Assembly: GCF_002752675.1 (NCBI RefSeq)
Contig: NZ_CP024608.1
Span: 2,604,001 to 2,668,000 of the forward strand
DNA length: 64,000 nucleotides
Reading direction: 5' to 3'
Origin: Massilia violaceinigra
GTDB taxonomy: Bacteria > Pseudomonadota > Gammaproteobacteria > Burkholderiales > Burkholderiaceae_D
A program made the translations under genes and the position numbers. Of the stretch, positions 41,790 through 51,352 are shown one piece after another. Each line of letters begins with the position of its first letter. Position 1 is the stretch's first letter. Below the pieces are notes generated by a model. It was not told the DNA's origin, searched no databases, and saw only the letters and a list, made by a program, of their open reading frames with translations.

Positions 41790-42581
41790 ATGAACTACGA
41801 AAACATCAAGTTCCAGATCGAGCACGGCATCGCCACCCTGACCCTGAACCGTCCCGACAAGCTCAATAGCTTCACGCAGGCGATGCACCTGGAGGTGCGT
41901 TCCGCGCTGGCCGCGGTGCAGGCCGATCCCACGGTGCGCGTGCTGCTGCTCACCGGTGCCGGGCGCGGTTTCTGCGCCGGCCAGGATTTGTCGGACCGCG
42001 CGGTCGAACCGGGTGCTGAAGGCGTGGACCTGGGCCACTCGGTCGAAACCTACTACGCACCGCTGGTGATGACCCTGCGCTCGCTGCCGATGCCGGTCAT
42101 CTGCGCCGTCAACGGCGTGGCCGCCGGCGCGGGCGCCAACCTGGCGCTGGCCTGCGACATCGTTATCGCCGCCAAATCGGCCAGCTTCGTCGAAGTGTTC
42201 TGCAAACTGGGCCTCATTCCCGACACCGGCGGCACCTGGCACCTTCCGCGCCTGGTCGGCCACGCGCGCGCCATGGGCATGGCCCTGCTGGGTGAAAAAA
42301 TCCCGGCCGAACTGGCCGGGCAATGGGGCCTGATCTGGAAGGCCGTTGCCGACACCGCCCTGATGGACGATGCGATGGCCATGGCCGAACACTTCGCCGT
42401 GGCCCCGACCAAGGGCCTGGCTTTCACCAAGCGCGCCATCCAGGCCAGCTACGCCAACAGCTTGCCCGAACAGCTCAAGCTGGAAGGCGAGATGATGCGC
42501 GAACTCGGTTACAGCCACGATTACCGCGAAGGCGTGACCGCCTTCATCGAGAAGCGCACGCCGCACTTCATGGGGGAATGA
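41790..42581 (+). CDS. paaG: 1,2-epoxyphenylacetyl-CoA isomerase PaaG
   Basis: A 263-residue crotonase-fold enzyme that turns the ring epoxide into oxepin-CoA. GRGFCAGQDLSDR, ICAVNGVAAGAGANLALACDIVIAA and LGLIPDTGGTWHLPRL match PaaG rather than PaaF; the downstream ADYREGV-like segment (HDYREGVTAF) is also typical. It is the only enoyl-CoA-hydratase gene in the operon. The stop overlaps the paaH start (ATGA). Confidence 0.93.
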   Translation: MNYENIKFQIEHGIATLTLNRPDKLNSFTQAMHLEVRSALAAVQADPTVRVLLLTGAGRGFCAGQDLSDRAVEPGAEGVDLGHSVETYYAPLVMTLRSLPMPVICAVNGVAAGAGANLALACDIVIAAKSASFVEVFCKLGLIPDTGGTWHLPRLVGHARAMGMALLGEKIPAELAGQWGLIWKAVADTALMDDAMAMAEHFAVAPTKGLAFTKRAIQASYANSLPEQLKLEGEMMRELGYSHDYREGVTAFIEKRTPHFMGE

Positions 42582-44131
42582 GCATGGCAGCACTGGAACA
42601 AGGCAGCATCGTCGCCGTCATCGGCAGTGGCGCCATGGGCGCCGGCATCGCGCAGGTGGCGGCCGCCGCCGGCTACCCGGTCAAGCTGTTCGACACGCGC
42701 CCCGAAGCGGTCGAGAAGGCGATTGCCGATATCGGCAAGGTCTACACAACGCTGGTGGAAAAAGGCCGCATGAGCGGCGAGGCGGCGATTGCGGCGCGTG
42801 CGCGCCTGCACAGCGTGGCGACCCTGAAAGAAGTCGATGACGCGGCCCTGGTGGTCGAAGCCATCGTCGAAAACCTGGATGTGAAGCGCATGCTGTTCGC
42901 CGACCTTGAAAATGTGGTCGGCGACGACTGCATTTTGGCGACCAATACCTCGTCGATTTCGGTCACGGCGATTGCCGCGCAGCTGCGCCGCCCGCAACGC
43001 CTGGTCGGCATGCACTTCTTTAACCCGGTGCCGCTGATGGCGCTGGTCGAAGTGATCAGCGGCCTGGCCACCGATCCGGCCGTCGCCGCGACGGTGTACG
43101 CCACCGCCACCGCCTGGGGCAAGAACCCGGTGCACGCCAAGTCCACGCCAGGCTTCATCGTCAACCGCGTGGCGCGTCCGTTCTACGCCGAAGGCCTGCG
43201 CCTGTTGCAGGAGCAGGCCGCCGATGCCGCCACCCTGGACGCGGTCATGCGCGACTGCGGCGGCTTTCGCATGGGCCCATTCGAGCTGATGGACCTGATC
43301 GGGCATGACGTCAATTTTTCGGTCACGCAGTCGGTGTTCAACGCCTACTTCGGCGACCCGCGCTTTACGCCGTCGGTGCTGCAGCAGGAAATGGTCAACG
43401 CCGGCTTCTTCGGGCGCAAATCGGGGCGCGGCTTTTACCACTATGGCGAGAGCGCGGCCAAGGCAGCGGCCAGCCAGGAGGCGGCACATGCGCGTCCGGA
43501 AGTGGTCAGCATCAGCATCGATGCCGACGTGCCGGACACCGTGACGCATCCGCTGGAACAGCGCCTGGCCGGTGCCGGCTTCACGGTAGGCCACCGCAAG
43601 CCGCTGCCGAATGCGGGCGAAAACGAGGCGCCGGCTTTCCACTGCAATGGCGCCGCCATCTTCCTCACCGACGGGCGTAGCGCCACCGAGCGCGCCAGCG
43701 CCAACCGCCATCCGGATACGGTGCTGTTCGACCTCGCGCTCGATTACGGCAAGGCGACCCGCATCGCCCTGGCGCGCGCCGACCAGTGCAGCGACACCGC
43801 CTGGAACGCGGCGGTCGGCCTGTTCCAGGCGGCCGGCTTCGTGGTGACTCGCCTGGACGACGTGCCTGGCATGGCGGTCATGCGCACCGTCGCCATGCTC
43901 GCCAACGAAGCGGCCGACGCGGTCAACCAGGGCGTGTGCACCGTCCCGGCGGTCGACATCGCGATGCAAAAGGGCGTCAACTATCCGCGCGGGCCGCTGG
44001 CGTGGGCCAATGCGGTCGGCATCGCGCATATCGTGAGCGTGCTGGCCAACCTGGCGGCCGCGTATGGCGAGGACCGCTACCGTGTCTCGCCGCTGCTGCG
44101 CCGCAAACTCGCCAATGGAAACGGCTTCTGA
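42578..44131 (+). CDS. paaH: 3-hydroxyadipyl-CoA dehydrogenase PaaH
   Basis: A 517-residue NAD-dependent 3-hydroxyacyl-CoA dehydrogenase. The Rossmann motif VIGSGAMGAGIAQVAAAAG is at the start, NTSSISVTAIAAQ and GMHFFNPVPLMALVEVI follow, and a second, C-terminal 3HCDH domain doubles the chain as in E. coli PaaH (475). It oxidises 3-hydroxyadipyl-CoA. The ATG overlaps the paaG stop; another ATG lies two codons later. Confidence 0.93.
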   Translation: MSMAALEQGSIVAVIGSGAMGAGIAQVAAAAGYPVKLFDTRPEAVEKAIADIGKVYTTLVEKGRMSGEAAIAARARLHSVATLKEVDDAALVVEAIVENLDVKRMLFADLENVVGDDCILATNTSSISVTAIAAQLRRPQRLVGMHFFNPVPLMALVEVISGLATDPAVAATVYATATAWGKNPVHAKSTPGFIVNRVARPFYAEGLRLLQEQAADAATLDAVMRDCGGFRMGPFELMDLIGHDVNFSVTQSVFNAYFGDPRFTPSVLQQEMVNAGFFGRKSGRGFYHYGESAAKAAASQEAAHARPEVVSISIDADVPDTVTHPLEQRLAGAGFTVGHRKPLPNAGENEAPAFHCNGAAIFLTDGRSATERASANRHPDTVLFDLALDYGKATRIALARADQCSDTAWNAAVGLFQAAGFVVTRLDDVPGMAVMRTVAMLANEAADAVNQGVCTVPAVDIAMQKGVNYPRGPLAWANAVGIAHIVSVLANLAAAYGEDRYRVSPLLRRKLANGNGF

Positions 44132-44134
44132 CCC

Positions 44135-44572
44135 ATGCAAACTGACCCTCAGGCGCTGGCCGAACTGGCCGGCAAAACCATGTTCGAGCGCGATCCCGCC
44201 AGCCAGGCGCTCGGCATGCTGCTCGCTGAAATCCGTCCCGGTTACGCGCGCATGACGATGCCGGTGCGCTTCGACATGCTCAATGGCCACCAGACCTGCC
44301 ACGGCGGCTACATCTTCATGCTGGCCGACAGCGCCTTTGCCTTCGCCTGCAATTCGCACAACCTGAACACCGTGGGTGCGGGCTGCACCATCGATTACCT
44401 GGCCCCGGGCCGCGAAGGCGATCTGCTGACGGCCGAAGCGACCGAGCAGGCGCTGGCCGGTAAAACCGGCGTGTATGACATCAAGGTCACCAACCAGGAC
44501 GGCCGCACGGTCGCCCTGTTCCGCGGCAAATCGCACCGCGTGGCCGGCAACGTGGCCGAACTTCCTCAATAA
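44135..44572 (+). CDS. paaI: Acyl-CoA thioesterase PaaI
   Basis: A 145-residue hot-dog thioesterase that releases CoA from dead-end hydroxyphenylacetyl-CoA products and so protects the CoA pool. MLNGHQTCHGGYIFMLADSAFAFACNSH contains the PaaI signature with the catalytic Asp. It starts three bases after the paaH stop. Confidence 0.94.
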   Translation: MQTDPQALAELAGKTMFERDPASQALGMLLAEIRPGYARMTMPVRFDMLNGHQTCHGGYIFMLADSAFAFACNSHNLNTVGAGCTIDYLAPGREGDLLTAEATEQALAGKTGVYDIKVTNQDGRTVALFRGKSHRVAGNVAELPQ

Positions 44573-44582
44573 GGAGAACAGC

Positions 44583-45914
44583 ATGGTCCAACGCACGCCC
44601 GCTCCCGGCGACCTGGAGCCGATCGAACGCGCCAGCCGCGACGAACTGCAAGCGATGCAGCTCGAACGCATGAAATGGTCGCTCAGGCACGCCTACGACA
44701 ACGTGCCGCACTACCGCGCCGCGTTCGACGCCGCCGGCGTGCATCCGGACGACTTGCGCACCCTGGCGGACCTGGCCAAATTTCCCTTCACCGACAAGAA
44801 GACCCTGCGCGACAATTATCCCTTCGGCCTGTTCGCGGTCCCGCGCGAGAAGGTGGTGCGCATCCATGCCTCGTCCGGGACCACCGGCAAGGCGACCGTG
44901 GTGGGCTACACGCAAAAGGATATCGACACCTGGGCCAACGTGGTGGCGCGCTCGATCCGCGCCGCCGGTGGGCGAGCGGGCGACATGGTGCACGTCTCGT
45001 ACGGCTATGGCCTGTTCACCGGCGGGCTGGGTGCGCATTACGGCGCCGAGCGCCTGGGTTGCACCGTGATCCCGATGTCGGGCGGGCAGACCGAAAAGCA
45101 GGTGCAGCTGATCTGCGACTTCAAGCCCGACATCATCATGGTCACGCCCTCGTACATGTTGAACATCATCGAGGAATTCACGCGCCAGGGGCTCGACCCG
45201 GCGGCGTCGTCGCTCAAGGTCGGCATTTTTGGCGCGGAGCCGTGGACCGACGCCATGCGCGGCGAAATCGAACGGCGCGCCGGCATCGACGCGGTCGATA
45301 TCTATGGCCTGTCCGAAGTGATGGGGCCGGGCGTGGCCAGCGAGTGCATCGAGAGCAAGGATGGTCCGGTGATCTGGGAAGACCATTTTTACCCCGAGGT
45401 GATCGATCCGGATACTGGCGAAGTGCTCCCCGACGGCGCCGAGGGCGAGCTGGTGTTCACTTCGCTCACCAAGGAAGCGCTGCCGATCATCCGCTACCGC
45501 ACGCGCGACCTCACGCGCCTGCTGCCGCCGACCTCGCGCGCGATGCGCCGCATGGGAAAAATCAGCGGCCGCTCGGACGACATGCTGATCATCCGCGGGG
45601 TGAACGTATTCCCCAGCCAGATCGAAGAACTGATCCTCCAGATGCCGCAGCTCGCGCCCCACTACCAGCTGGTGGTCTCGCGCGACGGCCATCTGGACAA
45701 GCTCGATGTGGTGGCCGAACTGCGCGATGGGTTACACAACCCCGCTCAATCGCAGGATGCCATCGCCGCCCTGGCGCGCGAGCTTGAACACCGCATCAAG
45801 ACCTATGTGGGCGTGACCACGCGGGTGAACCTGCTGCCGGCCAACGGCATCGAGCGCACCCTGACCGGCAAGGCCCGGCGCGTGATCGACCAGCGCCCGA
45901 AATCATCGAATTGA
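44583..45914 (+). CDS. paaK: Phenylacetate-CoA ligase PaaK
   Basis: A 443-residue adenylate-forming ligase that activates phenylacetate with ATP and CoA, the entry step of the pathway. The phosphate-binding SSGTTGK is at residues 97-103; IFGAEPW, DIYGLSEVMGPGVA, YRTRDLTRLL and GRSDDMLIIRGVNVFPSQIEE follow in the right order. AAGGAGAAC precedes the ATG at 44583. Confidence 0.96.
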   Translation: MVQRTPAPGDLEPIERASRDELQAMQLERMKWSLRHAYDNVPHYRAAFDAAGVHPDDLRTLADLAKFPFTDKKTLRDNYPFGLFAVPREKVVRIHASSGTTGKATVVGYTQKDIDTWANVVARSIRAAGGRAGDMVHVSYGYGLFTGGLGAHYGAERLGCTVIPMSGGQTEKQVQLICDFKPDIIMVTPSYMLNIIEEFTRQGLDPAASSLKVGIFGAEPWTDAMRGEIERRAGIDAVDIYGLSEVMGPGVASECIESKDGPVIWEDHFYPEVIDPDTGEVLPDGAEGELVFTSLTKEALPIIRYRTRDLTRLLPPTSRAMRRMGKISGRSDDMLIIRGVNVFPSQIEELILQMPQLAPHYQLVVSRDGHLDKLDVVAELRDGLHNPAQSQDAIAALARELEHRIKTYVGVTTRVNLLPANGIERTLTGKARRVIDQRPKSSN

Positions 45915-45928
45915 ATCAAGGAGCACCT

Positions 45929-47143
45929 GTGAGCAAACTGACCGACGCCTTTATCTGCGACGCCATCCGTACCCCGTTCGGCCGCTACGGCGGTTCCTTG
46001 TCCGGCGTGCGCGCCGACGACCTGGCCGCGCTGCCGATCGCCGCCCTGATGGCGCGCAATCCCGGCGTGGACTGGACAGCCGTGGACGACCTGTATTTCG
46101 GCTGCGCCAACCAGGCCGGCGAAGACAACCGCAACGTGGCCCGCATGGCCGCTTTGCTGGCCGGGCTACCGCCGGAAGTCCCGGCCAGCACCATCAACCG
46201 CCTGTGCGGCTCCAGCCTGGACGCCGTGGGCATTGCGGCGCGCGCCATCAAGGCTGGCGAAGCGAACCTGATCATCGCCGGCGGCGTCGAAAGCATGACG
46301 CGCGCGCCGTTCGTCATGGGCAAGGCCGACAGCGCATTTTCGCGCGCGGCCAGGATCGAAGACACGACCATGGGCTGGCGCTTCATCAATCCGCTCATGA
46401 AAGAAAAATACGGCATCGATTCGATGCCCGAAACGGCCGAAAACGTGGCGAAGGAATTTAACATCAGCCGCGCCGACCAGGATGCGTTTGCCCTGCGCAG
46501 CCAGCAGCGCTGGGCCGCCGCCCACGCCGCCGGGGTGTTCAAGGATGAAATCGTTCCCGTCACGATCCCCCAGAAAAAGGGCGAGTCGCGCGTGTTCGAC
46601 ACCGACGAGCATCCGCGTCCCGATACCAGCATCGAGATGCTGGCCAAACTGAAAGGCGTGGTCACCCCAAGCGGCACCGTCACCGCCGGTAACGCGTCGG
46701 GCATCAACGATGGCGCCTGCGCCATCCTGATCGCCTCCGGCAGCGCCGCCGAACGCTTTGGCCTGACGCCGCGCGCGCGTATCGTCGGCATGGCCATGGC
46801 GGGTCTCGCGCCGCGCATCATGGGCTTCGGGCCGTCGCCGGCGACCAAAAAGGTGCTGGCGATGACCGGCCTGACCATCGGCCAGATGGATGTGATCGAA
46901 CTCAATGAAGCTTTCGCTGCGCAGGGCCTGGCGGTCACGCGCGACCTGGGCCTGGCCGACGACGCCGCGCATGTCAACCCGAACGGCGGCGCTATCGCCA
47001 TCGGCCACCCGCTGGGCGCCTCGGGCGCGCGCCTGGTACTGGCCGCCGTCAACCAGTTGCACCGCACGGGCGGGCGCTATGCGCTGTGCACGATGTGCAT
47101 CGGCGTCGGGCAGGGCATTGCCCTCGTCATCGAAAAAGTATAA
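45929..47143 (+). CDS. paaJ: 3-oxoadipyl-CoA/3-oxo-5,6-dehydrosuberyl-CoA thiolase PaaJ
   Basis: A 404-residue thiolase for the final C-C cleavages to acetyl-CoA and succinyl-CoA. The acyl-accepting Cys93 is in [24 protein letters not shown] and a [10 protein letters not shown] near the C-terminus provide the His and second Cys. The GTG at 45929 has AAGGAG seven bases upstream and is preferred to a TTG overlapping the paaK stop. PcaF of the beta-ketoadipate pathway is nearly identical, so location decides the name. Confidence 0.92.
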   Translation: MSKLTDAFICDAIRTPFGRYGGSLSGVRADDLAALPIAALMARNPGVDWTAVDDLYFGCANQAGEDNRNVARMAALLAGLPPEVPASTINRLCGSSLDAVGIAARAIKAGEANLIIAGGVESMTRAPFVMGKADSAFSRAARIEDTTMGWRFINPLMKEKYGIDSMPETAENVAKEFNISRADQDAFALRSQQRWAAAHAAGVFKDEIVPVTIPQKKGESRVFDTDEHPRPDTSIEMLAKLKGVVTPSGTVTAGNASGINDGACAILIASGSAAERFGLTPRARIVGMAMAGLAPRIMGFGPSPATKKVLAMTGLTIGQMDVIELNEAFAAQGLAVTRDLGLADDAAHVNPNGGAIAIGHPLGASGARLVLAAVNQLHRTGGRYALCTMCIGVGQGIALVIEKV

Positions 47144-47153
47144 GGTGCGCGCC

Positions 47154-47750
47154 ATGGTCAAGGTCTACGCAATCAATGGCGTCACGCCGGTGGTCCATCC
47201 GAGCGCCTACGTGCATCCGAGCGCGGTGCTGATCGGCGATGTGATCGTCGGTCCGCGCTGCTATGTCGGGCCGCTGGCATCGATGCGTGGCGACTTTGGC
47301 CGGCTGATCCTGGAAGAAGGCGCGAACCTGCAGGATACCTGCGTGATGCACGGCTTTCCCGGTGAAGACACGGTGGTCGAAATCGATGGCCACATCGGCC
47401 ACGGCGCCGTGCTGCACGGCTGCCGCATCAAGCGCAACGCCATGGTCGGCATGAATGCGGTCGTGATGGACCGCGCCGTGGTGGGCGAGGAATCAATCGT
47501 CGCCGCGATGAGTTTTGTGAAGGCCGGCATGCTGATCCCGCCACGCAGCATGGTGATGGGTACGCCCGCGCGTATCATGCGCGAGCTCACGGACGAGGAA
47601 ATCAGCTGGAAAAGCTTCGGCACGAAGCAGTACCACGACCTGGCGGTCCGCTCGATGGAGACGATGCGCGAAGTCGAGGCGCTGACCGAAGTCGAACCAG
47701 ACCGCGCGCGCATCGACCTGGGTCCTGACATGCACGCCCCTAAAGAATAA
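47154..47750 (+). CDS. paaY: Phenylacetate pathway thioesterase/hexapeptide protein PaaY
   Basis: A 198-residue left-handed beta-helix protein of the gamma-carbonic-anhydrase-like group. The repeats run from [19 protein letters not shown] to [20 protein letters not shown], and [11 protein letters not shown] contains the metal-binding histidines. PaaY is a thioesterase that clears spontaneous tropone-type side products in the pathway. A GTG at 47145 is an alternative start. Confidence 0.92.
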   Translation: MVKVYAINGVTPVVHPSAYVHPSAVLIGDVIVGPRCYVGPLASMRGDFGRLILEEGANLQDTCVMHGFPGEDTVVEIDGHIGHGAVLHGCRIKRNAMVGMNAVVMDRAVVGEESIVAAMSFVKAGMLIPPRSMVMGTPARIMRELTDEEISWKSFGTKQYHDLAVRSMETMREVEALTEVEPDRARIDLGPDMHAPKE

Positions 47751-47774
47751 AACAGAGAATTTGGAGAAGACACA

Positions 47775-49826
47775 ATGCAAACCATATCTACCCTGCAAAG
47801 CCTGATCGGCGGCCGCTGGCTTGGCGCCGAAGCGTCGGTGCCGCTGCACAGCGCACTCAATAACAGCCTGATTTACCACACTCACGCCGAAAAAATCGAT
47901 TTCGACGAAGCAGTGACCTACGCGCGCAGGACTGGCGTGCCGGCCCTGATGTCGCTCGACTTCCAGAAGCGCGCCGCCTGCCTTAAATCCCTGGCGCTGT
48001 ATCTGATGGAGCGCAAGGAAGAGTTGTACGCGGTCTCGCACCTGACCGGCGCCACCCGCCCGGACAGCTGGGTCGATATCGAAGGCGGCATCGGCACCCT
48101 GTTCGCCTACGCCAGCATGGGCAGCCGCGAACTCCCGTCGAGCAACGTGCTGCACGAAGGTCCGGCGCTCGCCCTCGGCAAGAACGGCGGCTTCGCCGGC
48201 ACCCACATCCTGGTGCCGCGCGGCGGTCTGGCGGTGCACATCAACGCCTTCAACTTCCCGATCTGGGGGCTGCTCGAAAAATTCGCGCCGAGTTTTCTCG
48301 CGGCGATGCCGTGCATCGGCAAGCCGGCCACCGCCACCAGCTACCTGACCGAAGCCGTGGTGCGCATGATGGACGATTCCGGCCTGCTGCCGAAAGGCGC
48401 GCTGCAACTGGTCATCGGCAGCACCGGCGACCTGCTCGACCGCCTGACCGGCGCCGATGTGGTGACCTTCACCGGGTCTGCCGACACCGCCGCCAAGCTG
48501 CGCGTGAACAAGAACCTGATCGCCCACTCGGTACCGTTCACCGCCGAAGCCGATTCGCTCAACTGCGCCATCCTGGGGCCGGACGTGACGCCCGACGATG
48601 TGGAGTTCGACCTGTTCGTCAAGGAAGTCGCGCGCGAAATGACCGGCAAGGCGGGCCAGAAGTGCACCGCGATCCGCCGCATCATCGTGCCCAAGCAGCA
48701 TGTGGAAGCGGTCGGCGAACGCCTGCGCGAGCGCCTGGCCAAGATCGTCGTGGGCGACCCTTCGGTGAAAGAGGTGCGTATGGGCGCACTGGCCTCGATG
48801 GACCAGCACCGCGATGTCAGCGAGCGGGTCGAGATGCTCGCGCGCGGCAACGAGATCCTGTTCGGCGCCAAGGATGGTTTCAATCCGGTGGGCGAGGGCG
48901 CGGCGAATGGCGCCTTCTTCTCGCCGACCTTGCTGCTGTGCCGCGACGGCATGAGCAACGACGCCGTGCACGACATCGAAGCCTTCGGCCCGGTCAGCAC
49001 GATGATGACCTATTCGGACCTGGATGAAGCCCTGGTGCTGGCCGCGCGCGGCAAGGGAAGTCTGGTCAGCACCTTGGTGACCAAGGACACGGCCATTGCG
49101 GCGCGCGCGGTGCCGGTGGCGGCGGCCACGCACGGCCGTGTGCTGGTGCTCGAGCGTGAAGCGGCTGTCGATTCGACCGGTCACGGTTCGCCCCTGCCGC
49201 AGTTGAAGCATGGCGGTCCGGGACGCGCCGGTGGCGGCGAGGAGCTGGGCGGCATTCGCGCGGTGCGCCACTTCCTGCAGCGCGCCGCGGTACAGGGTTC
49301 GCCGACCATGCTGGCGGCGATCACGGGCGAGTACGTGCGCGGCGCGGCCGTGCGCGAGGAAGCCCTGCACCCGTTCCGCAAGTATTTCGAGGAACTGCAG
49401 ATGGGCGACTCGCTGCTCACGCACCGGCGCACGGTGAGCGAGGCCGATATCGTCAACTTCGGCGGGATTTCGGGCGACTATTTTTACATGCACTTCGACG
49501 AGATCGCGGCCAAGGATTCGCAGTTCGGCAAGCGCATCGCGCACGGCTACTTTGTGCTGTCGGCGGCGGCGGGGCTGTTTGTGTCGCCGGCACCGGGCCC
49601 GGTGCTGGCCAACTACGGGCTGGATAATCTGCGGTTTATCACGCCGGTGGCCATCGGCGACACGATCCGCGCGCGCTTGACGTGCAAGCGCAAGGTGGAT
49701 CGCAACCGCACCGACGACAAGGGCGTGGGGCAGGGCGTGGTGGCGTGGGATGTGCAGGTCACCAATCAGAATGATGAACTGGTGGCCAGTTATGACATTC
49801 TGACGCTGGTGATGAAGAAGGGGTGA
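47775..49826 (+). CDS. paaZ: Bifunctional oxepin-CoA hydrolase/aldehyde dehydrogenase PaaZ
   Basis: A 683-residue fusion that opens the oxepin ring and oxidises the resulting aldehyde. Residues 1 to about 520 are an aldehyde dehydrogenase with the catalytic Cys297 in GQKCTAIRR and the Glu region EAFGPVSTM. Residues about 535-680 are a MaoC-like hydratase with DYFYMHFDEIAAKDSQFG and RIAHGYFVLSAAAG. Both halves appear intact, so the toxic aldehyde can be channelled. It ends the operon and is followed by a palindromic terminator. Confidence 0.95.
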   Translation: MQTISTLQSLIGGRWLGAEASVPLHSALNNSLIYHTHAEKIDFDEAVTYARRTGVPALMSLDFQKRAACLKSLALYLMERKEELYAVSHLTGATRPDSWVDIEGGIGTLFAYASMGSRELPSSNVLHEGPALALGKNGGFAGTHILVPRGGLAVHINAFNFPIWGLLEKFAPSFLAAMPCIGKPATATSYLTEAVVRMMDDSGLLPKGALQLVIGSTGDLLDRLTGADVVTFTGSADTAAKLRVNKNLIAHSVPFTAEADSLNCAILGPDVTPDDVEFDLFVKEVAREMTGKAGQKCTAIRRIIVPKQHVEAVGERLRERLAKIVVGDPSVKEVRMGALASMDQHRDVSERVEMLARGNEILFGAKDGFNPVGEGAANGAFFSPTLLLCRDGMSNDAVHDIEAFGPVSTMMTYSDLDEALVLAARGKGSLVSTLVTKDTAIAARAVPVAAATHGRVLVLEREAAVDSTGHGSPLPQLKHGGPGRAGGGEELGGIRAVRHFLQRAAVQGSPTMLAAITGEYVRGAAVREEALHPFRKYFEELQMGDSLLTHRRTVSEADIVNFGGISGDYFYMHFDEIAAKDSQFGKRIAHGYFVLSAAAGLFVSPAPGPVLANYGLDNLRFITPVAIGDTIRARLTCKRKVDRNRTDDKGVGQGVVAWDVQVTNQNDELVASYDILTLVMKKG

Positions 49827-49871
49827 TTAGAGTAGAACGCAGGTTGCCTGAACCTTTTTAACCGCGACACT

Positions 49872-49911
49872 CAAAACCGTCATTCCTGCCATTGGCAGAA
49901 ATGACGGTTTT
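49872..49911. terminator. REP-like palindrome ending the paa operon
   Basis: AAAACCGTCATT..CTGCC ATT GGCAG..AATGACGGTTTT forms a long stem followed on the plus strand by a T run, so it should terminate both the paa operon and the converging DUF1501 gene. It belongs to the same repeat family as those at 8225, 35281 and 59450. Confidence 0.75.
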
Positions 49912-49943
49912 TAAGGTAACGGTACTGTTAGCTGTACAGCTCT

Positions 49944-51344
49944 TTACACGAACCCGAGATTACGCGTACTGGCGTTGTAATTCCCCAGATTCGGCAACAG
50001 CGCCAGCAATTCGCTGTTCGACACCCCCAGCCACGCGCCCATCGTGGCGGCGAACTGGTCGACCGATGTCGTCGGCAACAAACGTCCCTGGCCGACATCA
50101 TCCGGTCCGCCATTGGCCACCACCGGCGCGGTGCCGTAAAAGCGCTTGCCCTTGACCGCGCCACCCATCACGAAGTGCATGCTGCCCCAGCCATGATCGG
50201 AGCCGTCGGCATTGCCCGCCATCGTGCGTCCGAAGTCGGACGCGGTGAACGTGGTCACTTTTTCGGCCACGCCCAGTTCCACCGTCGCCGCGTAAAACGC
50301 CGCCATCGCGTCACCCAGTTTGGTCATCAGCGCCGGGTGATTGGTCAGCATGCCGTCGTGCGTGTCGAAACCACCCATGGATACGAAAAACACTTGCCGT
50401 TTCGCACCCAGGGTCGGGCCGGCGGCGATCATGCGCGCGACCAGTTTCAGCTGGTCGCCCAGGTTGTTCGCGGTCGGGAACGCCGTTTTCGGCGCCGGCG
50501 TCGAGCTCAGGGCGCCGGTCAGCACTTCATTGGCTTCGATCGAACGCTTGCCGATGCGGTTGTATTCGTTTTCCAGCATGTGGCTGCGCTGCTGGGTCAT
50601 CAACGTGCGCAGCGCCGCCGAGGAACTTGCCGAGCCGAACAACGGATTCTTGAGTCCCGCCAGCGGCACCGAGCCACTGGTCGATACCTGGTATTGCACC
50701 GCCGTATTGCCCGACAAGAACACGGCATTGTTCGAGACGTTGATGCAGGTAAAGGTCGAATGCGTATTGCTCGCCTGGAACAGGTCGCCGATGCGGCCGC
50801 CCCAGCCGGAGGTAGCGCCTTCCGGCGACGACGACTGGAAGACCGATTGCTGGTCGTTGTGCGAAAACAGTTTCGGCGGCAGGCGGCCGGACTTGTTGGT
50901 GAACTGGAGCTTGGTGGTGGGCTGTACCAGATTGCCCACGTTCAACATCACGGCCAGTTTTCCGTCGTTAAACAGCGGGACCAGCGGCGCCAGGGCGGGA
51001 GCCAGGGCGTACTGGTGCTGGAAGCCGGCCGAGTCCACCGGCACCACGGTCGGGTTCAGCGCGGTCGCGGCCAGCGCGGCGCGGCTGTGCGCGAAGTTGG
51101 GGCGGAACGACTGGTATTTCGCGTGGCTGTCGGGATCGTAGGGCGTGACGGTGTTGGCATAGTCGTTGCCGCCGTACAGAAACACGCAGACCAGTGCCTT
51201 GTAGTCGGTGGCCGTGGCGGCACTTGCCTCGGCCATGGCGGCGACGTTGATTGCCCACGGCGCGGCAACGCCGGCGACCGACAGCGCGGAAGCGCGTTGT
51301 AGAAAGGCGCGGCGCGATGCGTTGGTTCCATTTTTATTTTGCAT
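49944..51344 (-). CDS. DUF1501 family secreted protein
   Basis: A 466-residue protein with a twin-arginine signal (SRRAFLQRASALSVAG), so it is exported folded. The DUF1501 domain (sulfatase-like fold) shows CVFLYGGNDYANTVTPYD, a FVSMGGFDTHDG segment and TASDFGRTMAGNADGSDHGWG with the metal-site residues of that superfamily. The partner DUF1800 gene ends eight bases upstream. The pair is common in proteobacteria and planctomycetes but has no proven function. Confidence 0.9.
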   Translation of the reverse strand: MQNKNGTNASRRAFLQRASALSVAGVAAPWAINVAAMAEASAATATDYKALVCVFLYGGNDYANTVTPYDPDSHAKYQSFRPNFAHSRAALAATALNPTVVPVDSAGFQHQYALAPALAPLVPLFNDGKLAVMLNVGNLVQPTTKLQFTNKSGRLPPKLFSHNDQQSVFQSSSPEGATSGWGGRIGDLFQASNTHSTFTCINVSNNAVFLSGNTAVQYQVSTSGSVPLAGLKNPLFGSASSSAALRTLMTQQRSHMLENEYNRIGKRSIEANEVLTGALSSTPAPKTAFPTANNLGDQLKLVARMIAAGPTLGAKRQVFFVSMGGFDTHDGMLTNHPALMTKLGDAMAAFYAATVELGVAEKVTTFTASDFGRTMAGNADGSDHGWGSMHFVMGGAVKGKRFYGTAPVVANGGPDDVGQGRLLPTTSVDQFAATMGAWLGVSNSELLALLPNLGNYNASTRNLGFV

Positions 51345-51352
51345 GGCTGCTC

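Noticed and set aside
42323..42577. N-terminal extension of the PaaH frame
   Set aside because: It overlaps paaG in another frame; the Rossmann motif begins right after the ATG at 42578.
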